64,000 nucleotides of DNA from positions 1,054,001 to 1,118,000 of the forward strand of contig NZ_SZZH01000001.1 of NCBI RefSeq assembly GCF_005298075.1, written 5' to 3'. The notes below the pieces were generated by a model. The model ran no database searches, was not told where the DNA came from, and was given only the letters and a program-made list of their open reading frames with translations. Position 1 is the first letter of the stretch. Each line of letters begins with the position of its first letter. The stretch is from Nakamurella flava (GTDB lineage Bacteria; Actinomycetota; Actinomycetes; Mycobacteriales; Nakamurellaceae). The translations under genes and the position numbers were made by a program. Below are positions 59,717 to 64,000 of the stretch, one piece after another.

Positions 59717-60778
59717 TCAGCGCCCCGGGGTGAGCAGGAGCCGGTACTCGGAGACGGCGACGGCATCCGCCGCGGTGCCGGTCAGCGTCGCCGTACCCGT
59801 CTGCCCGGTGGTGGCCTGCCAGGTCACACCCCAGGTGGTCGTGACGGTCACCGGCCACTTCTCGGAGCCGCCGGTCCGCTCATCCGTCGACCGCCACCGG
59901 AACATGTGCCCGCACAGCGGCTCCGTCCTCCAGTCCACGCTCGCGTCGTACGGCGCGCCCGGGCCGCTGCACGTCACCGTCGCCGCCGGCCCCGATTGGA
60001 ACCCGTCGCCGTCATTGCGGGCCGCCGGCTCCCCCAGCGTCCACGTCGTCGACTGCAGGGTCGCGGTGGCCGTCACGGAGACGCCCTGCAGCTCGACGGT
60101 GCTGGTGACCGGGGCGGGCGCGTCGATCCACAACCACGTCCACAGCTGCACGGCGATCGTCGACCGGTCGGGGCCGAAGTGGGGCTGGGGCATGGGGATC
60201 ACGAGTTGATTGATGGCCTGCTCCGCGAGCACCGCCGGATCCGGCGGCGGTGGGGCGGCAGGCTGCGCGGGGACGCCGGGCTCGGCGAACGCCACAAAGA
60301 AGGGGACCCTGATCGTCGGCTGCACCCCGGCTCGGCACCTCTGGTACGCGATGTATCCGTCTGCTGCCGTGTGCCCCTGCCAGACAGCCGCGGTTCCTAC
60401 AGGAATGTCGGGGAGTTCCTCAGTCCAGCAATCGGATTGTGGCGCTTCAATCTGCGTCCCGACCACGGAATCTTCGGCGGCGGATGATGGAAAGCCCCCC
60501 TCCGCTGGCGGGTTGTTTCCCGAATCGGTGTGCGAATTCTCAGAACCGATGCCACCGAGACTTAGAACGCATGTCGCACCGCCACTACAATCCACAGGGG
60601 TCGTGGTGAGCTGAGCCCCATTCGAGCCCGATCCACTGTCGCCGCAGCCGAAGTATTGACCTCCGCATCTCTCGGCAGTTGGATCCCTATCGACAGCCGC
60701 AAGAGAGCCGATCGCGAATGTCCCAGTCAGCAGTATCGGCATCGAAACCAAGGTCAACCAGCGCCGGCAGTTCAGCAC
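59717..60778 (-). CDS. Secreted Cys-containing protein of unknown function
   Basis: The 353-residue protein has a Sec signal (RRWLTLVSMPILLTGTFAIGSLAAVDR) and about ten cysteines in the mature part (ERCGGQYFGCGDSG, PVDCSGGATCVLSL, QSDCWTEEL, YQRCRAG, TVTCSG, EPLCGHMFRW), so several disulfides are likely outside the cell. The middle has a Pro/Ala stretch (QPAAPPPPDPAVLAEQAINQL) and the C-terminal ~120 residues look like Ig-like beta strands (VELQGVSVTATATLQSTTW; WPVTVTTTWGVTWQATT). No known family was assigned. The GTG at 60778 overlaps the upstream lipoprotein gene by 7 nt, so they form an operon and probably act together. The GC content is visibly lower than in most of the window. Confidence 0.78.
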   Translation of the reverse strand: MLNCRRWLTLVSMPILLTGTFAIGSLAAVDRDPTAERCGGQYFGCGDSGSGSNGAQLTTTPVDCSGGATCVLSLGGIGSENSHTDSGNNPPAEGGFPSSAAEDSVVGTQIEAPQSDCWTEELPDIPVGTAAVWQGHTAADGYIAYQRCRAGVQPTIRVPFFVAFAEPGVPAQPAAPPPPDPAVLAEQAINQLVIPMPQPHFGPDRSTIAVQLWTWLWIDAPAPVTSTVELQGVSVTATATLQSTTWTLGEPAARNDGDGFQSGPAATVTCSGPGAPYDASVDWRTEPLCGHMFRWRSTDERTGGSEKWPVTVTTTWGVTWQATTGQTGTATLTGTAADAVAVSEYRLLLTPGR

Positions 60779-61464
60779 GGGGAACCCATTTCAAAGTAAT
60801 TATCATCCACCTTCCAGCCGCTCGCATATTCGCCCACCCGCGCGGATCCAGCCGTGCGAGTCTTGGTCTCAATTTGCTGCTGCACCGGCGCGCCTGCGGC
60901 GTCAACCAGCCTCCCCCGGGATCCGTCGACGCACAGTGCAAGCTGAACAGCCCCTGACTCCACCCGTTCGATTGTCACGAGCACGGAGCCTTGACCCTCA
61001 ACATGCAGGCCCCTCTCACGAAATTCTGTGGCCGAGGACTGAAGGTCATTCGCTGCCGTTCCTGTGGCGACCTCAGCGATTCGGTTCGTCCAGTCGAGGG
61101 TTGGATTGGCTCCAAGACTGTTGGACAACGACCAGAACTGGCCGTATGCCGCAATGGCGGCTTCCGCTTGTTTCGTGTCCTCGGTACTCAACCCAGCTGG
61201 AAGCGGTGCGGCCGAGAAATATGGGTTCGATCCTGCACCGGCGACGACACCCTGCAAGGACTGGCTGGGTAATGGTGTTTCGGCTAACGATGTGTCTGCC
61301 TGCGAAACGGTAGTGGAACCGGAGTCGGGTGGCTCGACCCACGCGCTGGCCGTGACACTCACCGCCGTCGACGGCGCCGCCTCCGGCGTCGACGAACACG
61401 ACGCTGTCACCAGCAGCATGGTCGCGGCCAGGGCCATGAGAGCGGAACGCAGCGGAGCGTGCAC
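60772..61464 (-). CDS. Lipoprotein of unknown function paired with the secreted protein
   Basis: The 230-residue protein has a lipoprotein signal, LRSALMALAATMLLVTASC with lipobox TASC, then a Ser/Thr/Ala-rich linker. The globular part runs from ~85 (KQAEAAIAAYGQFWSLSNSLGANPTLDWTNRIAEVATGTAANDL) to the end (VTIERVESGAVQLALCVDGSRGRLVDAAG; TRTAGSARVGEYASGWKVDDNYFEMGSPC). The arrangement of an N-terminal helix, 'A...Y..fw', and a beta-rich end with W.V....... resembles NTF2-like extracytoplasmic domains often found in actinobacterial lipoprotein/secreted pairs; this is inference. GAGGTGAT precedes the GTG at 61464. Lower GC than neighbours suggests later acquisition or relaxed composition. Confidence 0.75.
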   Translation of the reverse strand: MHAPLRSALMALAATMLLVTASCSSTPEAAPSTAVSVTASAWVEPPDSGSTTVSQADTSLAETPLPSQSLQGVVAGAGSNPYFSAAPLPAGLSTEDTKQAEAAIAAYGQFWSLSNSLGANPTLDWTNRIAEVATGTAANDLQSSATEFRERGLHVEGQGSVLVTIERVESGAVQLALCVDGSRGRLVDAAGAPVQQQIETKTRTAGSARVGEYASGWKVDDNYFEMGSPC

Positions 61465-61656
61465 GGATCACCTCGTCTGAAGGGGCTTCCACGGCACCGT
61501 AAACGCCGATCAGCAGGGGTTTCAAACCCGAAGCCGAGATGGGGACAACCCATCGGTGCAGGTCAACCGGTCGTGATCGAACATCGTCCGAACGCCGCCG
61601 GTGAAGCTGGTCCGGGAGTCGCTGCGTGGACCGGATGCTCGATCGGGGACGGCGGC

Positions 61657-61959
61657 TCAGCCGCGTCGCGCCCGCCAGCAGGCGGTGTGCCAGTGCCGCC
61701 GATCGTCGAGACCGGCCTGGTCGCCGAAGAGGTGGTCGGCCGGCCAGACCACCAGGTGCGCACTGCTGGCGGCGATCAGTTGCTGACATCCGGGGCAGCG
61801 GTAGGACTTGCCCGCCGATGAACTGCCGGTGGTCGGTCGGACCTTCCAACTGCGTCCGTCGCCGGTGGTCTCGTCCCGGGCCCACCCGTGGGTGACTGCC
61901 CCGACGTTCAGCGGGATATGGCCGGCGCCGTAGTCGCGCTTGCGGGATCGTCGGGCCAC
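61657..61959 (-). CDS. Small putative zinc-binding protein
   Basis: The 100-residue protein starts VARRSRKRDYGAGHIPLNVGAV and contains a cluster of metal-ligand residues: SYRCPGCQQLI, then SAHLVVW, and HWHTACWRARRG at the end. CPGC plus a later H-W-H...C set could hold one zinc ion, as in HNH-like or treble-clef folds. The spacing resembles small conserved actinobacterial proteins of unknown function; no enzyme motif such as an HNH catalytic His-Asn-His was confirmed. The GTG at 61959 is supported by TATCCT 6 nt upstream rather than a ribosome-binding site. It lies 22 nt after the YchJ-family gene. Confidence 0.75.
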   Translation of the reverse strand: MARRSRKRDYGAGHIPLNVGAVTHGWARDETTGDGRSWKVRPTTGSSSAGKSYRCPGCQQLIAASSAHLVVWPADHLFGDQAGLDDRRHWHTACWRARRG

Positions 61960-61965
61960 GAGTCG

Positions 61966-61971
61966 AGGATA
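61966..61971 (-). promoter_or_regulatory. Putative -10 hexamer of the small zinc-protein gene
   Basis: On the minus strand TATCCT precedes the GTG at 61959 by 6 nt. It is the closest to TANNNT of the leaderless-type hexamers in the window. Confidence 0.5.
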
Positions 61972-61981
61972 GGCGGACCGC

Positions 61982-62407
61982 TTACTCGCCCGGCTCGATC
62001 GCCCGGTCGTACACCCACCGGCCGTCTTCCCGGACGAACAGGCTGTTCTCCTGGTGCACCCCGGCGACGCCGCGGTACTCGAAGTGGGCCCGGAACTCGA
62101 CCGTTCCGGTCGAGTGGAAGGCGGTGCCCCCGGTGGAACCGAGGATCTCCAGCCCCGTCCAGCGCAGGGCGTCATCGAAGTCGAGACGGCCGGGCCGTTG
62201 GGCGGACGACCAGGTTCGCAACAGGTGGTCCCGATCGCGCACCACGAACGCGGCGTAGCGGGAACGCATCAACTCGGCGGGGGTGGCCGCCGCCGCCCCG
62301 GCGTGCAGGCGGCCGCACCCATCGGCATACGTGGCCGGCTCCCCGCAGGGGCAGGTAGCGGTGGGGGCGACGGCGAGTGCGCGACGGCGGCGGGAGCGGG
62401 ACGACAC
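61982..62407 (-). CDS. YchJ-family protein (SEC-C zinc motif)
   Basis: The 141-residue protein matches YchJ/UPF0225. It has an N-terminal Cys-rich SEC-C-like segment, ATCPCGEPATYADGCGRLHAG, then AATPAELMRSRYAAFVVRDRDHLLRTW and the NTF2-like body with DFDDALRWTGLEILGS, GTVEFRAHFEYRG and HQENSLFVREDGRWVYDRA. The first part should bind one zinc ion; the biological role of YchJ is not established. The GTG at 62407 has GACACT 6 nt upstream and no Shine-Dalgarno sequence. It lies 20 nt downstream of the sigma-factor gene but may have its own promoter. Confidence 0.88.
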   Translation of the reverse strand: MSSRSRRRRALAVAPTATCPCGEPATYADGCGRLHAGAAAATPAELMRSRYAAFVVRDRDHLLRTWSSAQRPGRLDFDDALRWTGLEILGSTGGTAFHSTGTVEFRAHFEYRGVAGVHQENSLFVREDGRWVYDRAIEPGE

Positions 62408-62413
62408 CCCTGC

Positions 62414-62419
62414 AGTGTC
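62414..62419 (-). promoter_or_regulatory. Putative -10 hexamer of the YchJ-family gene
   Basis: On the minus strand GACACT is followed by 6 nt and the GTG at 62407. A second-position A and sixth-position T match the recurring pattern; support is modest. Confidence 0.35.
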
Positions 62420-62426
62420 GCGCTAC

Positions 62427-63593
62427 TCAACCTGTCGCGTTCAGCCGGGCTGCCTGCCGCAACAGGTGATCGCGCTCGGCCGCGTTCGTCGCTGCCGCGC
62501 TCGCCTCGGCGTACAACCGGGCCGCCACTGTTGTCTCGCCGGCGCTTTCGTGCAGGTGGGCGGCGACGGCGGTCCACCTCGGCACGGTGCAGGGCACGTC
62601 ATTCAGCGCAGCCAGACCAGCTCGCGGACCGTCGGCCTCACCCACGGCCACCGCCCGATTGAGCCGGGCGACCGGGGTGTCGGCGAGCCGCAACAGTTCG
62701 TCGAACCATTCGACGATCTGCACCCAGTCGGTCTCGCCGGTGCTCGGCGCGTCGGCGTGCAGGGCGGCGATGGCTGCCTGGGCCTGGTACTCCCCCAGCC
62801 GGTCGCGGGCCAGGGCTGCCTGCAGGATTTCGACCCCCTCGGCGATCAGCCCCGTGTCCCAGCGGGAACGGTCCTGCTCGGCCAACGGCACCAACTGTCC
62901 AGCGGCGTCGGTGCGGGCGGGTCGACGGGCGTGGTGCAGGAGCATCAACGCGAGCAGACCGGCCACCTCCGGGTGGTCGACGACGGTGGCGAGCTGTCGG
63001 GCGAGGCGGATGGCTTCGGCGGCGAGATCGACGTCGCCCGAGTAGCCCTCGTTGAAGACGAGGTAGAGCACCCGAAGGACGGTGGTGACGTCGCCGGGCT
63101 GATCGAGCCGCACCCCCGACACGGTCCGCTTAGCCCGCGAGATACGTTGCGCCATCGTCGCTTCCGGCACGAGGTAGGCGTCGGCGATCTGTCGCGTGGT
63201 GAGGCCACCGAGCGCCCGCAGGGTGAGCGCCACCGCCGACGACGGGGACAGGCCAGGGTGGGCGCACAGGAAGTACAACCACAACGTGTCGTCGGCCGGC
63301 ACCGGAGCTGCGTCGGTGAGCGGCACGGTCTGGGCGTGTGAACGATCTTCCCGTCGACGCCGGGCCGTCTCCGAACGATGCCCGTCCAGGTAGCGACGCC
63401 AGGCGACGGTCGTCAGCCAGGCCCGTGGCTCGCGCGGCGGGTCGCCGGGCCAGACGTCGACGGCTTCGACCAACGCCTCCTGGACGGCGTCCTCGGCCGC
63501 CGCGAACTCGGCGCCACGGTGGACGAGGACGCCCAGAACCAGTGGGATCAGCCGGCGGAGCGCATCCGCATCGAGCTCATCCATGACGGTCAT
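62427..63593 (-). CDS. ECF42-type RNA polymerase sigma factor with C-terminal extension
   Basis: The 388-residue protein has sigma region 2 (RRLIPLVLGVLVHRGAEFAAAEDAVQEALVEAVDVWP; PREPRAWLTTVAWRRYLD) and region 4 (TLRALGGLTTRQIADAYLVPEATMAQRISRAKRTV). A ~220-residue helical extension with the DUF6596-like FNEGYSGDVDLAAEAIRLAR and TPR-like repeats follows, a mark of group ECF42. These factors have no anti-sigma factor and are linked to DGPF (YCII-related) proteins, which is exactly the neighbour here. The ATG at 63593 overlaps the DGPF gene's stop by 4 nt (ATGA). The trigger and target genes are unknown; family studies connect them to stress or antibiotic responses. Confidence 0.93.
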   Translation of the reverse strand: MTVMDELDADALRRLIPLVLGVLVHRGAEFAAAEDAVQEALVEAVDVWPGDPPREPRAWLTTVAWRRYLDGHRSETARRRREDRSHAQTVPLTDAAPVPADDTLWLYFLCAHPGLSPSSAVALTLRALGGLTTRQIADAYLVPEATMAQRISRAKRTVSGVRLDQPGDVTTVLRVLYLVFNEGYSGDVDLAAEAIRLARQLATVVDHPEVAGLLALMLLHHARRPARTDAAGQLVPLAEQDRSRWDTGLIAEGVEILQAALARDRLGEYQAQAAIAALHADAPSTGETDWVQIVEWFDELLRLADTPVARLNRAVAVGEADGPRAGLAALNDVPCTVPRWTAVAAHLHESAGETTVAARLYAEASAAATNAAERDHLLRQAARLNATG

Positions 63594-64000
63594 TCGGTGA
63601 TGGTGGGGGGCGCCTCCAGGAAGGGACGCAACTCGATCCATTCGTGCAGGGGCCGACCGCCGGCCCCCGGCGCGGAGGACAGCTCGGCCGCGACCTGTAG
63701 GGCTCGTTCCTCGCTGTCGACGTCGATGGCCATCCAGCCGGCGATGAGGTCCTTGGTCTCGGCGAACGGGCCGTCGGTCACCGGCGGGCGCCCATCACCG
63801 TCGAAGCGGACGAAGGTCCCGGTGGGTGCCAGCGCCTGGGCATCGACGAACTCGCCCGAGGCCTGCAGGCGATCGGCGAGGTCCTGCATGAAACGAATGT
63901 GGTCCGTCACCTCCTGCGGCGCCCAGCGGTCCATCGGGACGTCGTTGGCCGGAGCCGGTGCGCCACGGTAGTGCTTGAGCAGCAGGTACTTGGCCATCAT
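63590..64000 (-). CDS. DGPF/YCII-domain protein partnered with the ECF42 sigma factor
   Basis: The 136-residue protein has the DGPF motif in PVTDGPFAETKDLIAGWMAIDVDSEERAL and a dimeric alpha+beta-barrel pattern: AKYLLLKHYRGA, IRFMQDLADRLQASGEFVDAQAL, GTFVRFDGDG. DGPF proteins are small relatives of YCII and occur next to ECF42 sigma factors; they are probably the signal-related partner, but no enzyme activity is known. The reading begins with two consecutive ATG codons at 64000 and 63997, right at the window edge, so its promoter lies outside the window and either ATG could be the start. Its stop overlaps the sigma-factor start. Confidence 0.9.
   Translation of the reverse strand: MMAKYLLLKHYRGAPAPANDVPMDRWAPQEVTDHIRFMQDLADRLQASGEFVDAQALAPTGTFVRFDGDGRPPVTDGPFAETKDLIAGWMAIDVDSEERALQVAAELSSAPGAGGRPLHEWIELRPFLEAPPTITE

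Noticed and set aside
1-64000. tRNA, rRNA, tmRNA, insertion sequences or prophage genes
   Set aside because: I looked for cloverleaf-like segments in the gaps and for transposase, integrase or capsid motifs in the proteins and saw none; a dedicated scan (tRNAscan-SE, Infernal) would be decisive for small RNAs.

Overview
The window is very GC-rich with dense, mostly short-gapped genes, and reads as a chromosomal segment of a high-GC actinomycete. It carries a mycothione reductase (so a mycothiol producer), Rip1-type and Rv2864c-type cell-envelope proteins, DUF4439, DUF2631 and BTAD-FHA proteins. Much of the gene order follows the Mycobacterium tuberculosis Rv2837c-Rv2880c neighbourhood (nrnA, rbfA, infB, ylxR, nusA, rimP, DUF4439 pair, proS, mtr, map, PBP, GNAT, ispG, rip1, dxr, DUF2631, rlmN), with additional genes inserted. 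A Nakamurella-like or other Frankiales-type organism would fit, but the genus cannot be fixed from the sequence alone.

Layout. 1-156: start of a GntR regulator cut by the window edge. 301-8037 (minus): translation/ribosome-maturation cluster rimP-nusA-ylxR-infB // DUF503-rbfA-nrnA, with a strong hairpin after infB. 8129-8395: three 89-bp tandem repeats. 8474-9603 (plus): lipoprotein plus DUF4439 pair. 9648-14581 (minus): proS, a second tandem array of 87-bp units related to the first but inverted, recQ, tandem-GNAT protein. 14726-15889 (plus): possible leader ORF and RIO kinase. 15911-17299 (minus): ThrE exporter. 17503-20208 (plus): mycothione reductase and a MerR/alpha-beta-hydrolase fusion. 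20277-28225: small secreted protein, TerD-VWA protein with an orphan partner, BTAD-FHA regulator, methionine aminopeptidase, PBP lipoprotein, MEDS protein. 28575-31889 (plus): frameshifted multicopper oxidase coupled to a BBE-type flavoprotein. 31901-36724 (minus): GNAT, ispG, rip1, dxr. 36823-39824: three membrane/hypothetical proteins and rlmN. 40154-46602 (plus): a complete fructose PTS set, fruR-fruK-fruIIA-fruIIBC, then HPr and Enzyme I, separated by hairpins. 46731-49809: GH15 enzyme and two PRC-barrel proteins. 50077-53681: ArsR-SulP operon and an MFS transporter. 53821-59334: one 1837-residue acyl-CoA carboxylase. 59717-64000 (minus): two exported proteins with lower GC, two small zinc-type proteins, and an ECF42-type sigma factor with its DGPF partner.

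How the parts work together. The minus-strand cluster at the left makes translation initiation, transcription elongation and 30S maturation factors. The dxr-rip1-ispG group combines two MEP-pathway isoprenoid steps with the envelope-stress site-2 protease. The fru/pts block can import fructose as fructose-1-phosphate and phosphorylate it to fructose-1,6-bisphosphate under a DeoR-type repressor, whose promoter (TTGACA-18-TATAAC) and 16-bp palindromic operator are visible.

Main points for a second look: the inverted 87/89-bp repeat family; the recurring A-second/T-sixth hexamer placed 6-7 nt before start codons (apparent leaderless genes); the MerR-hydrolase fusion with a MerR-style 19-bp-spaced promoter; the frameshift splitting the copper ligands of the multicopper oxidase; the TerD-VWA fusion; and the low-GC exported pair near the right end. 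No tRNA, rRNA, CRISPR array, IS element or phage gene was recognised.
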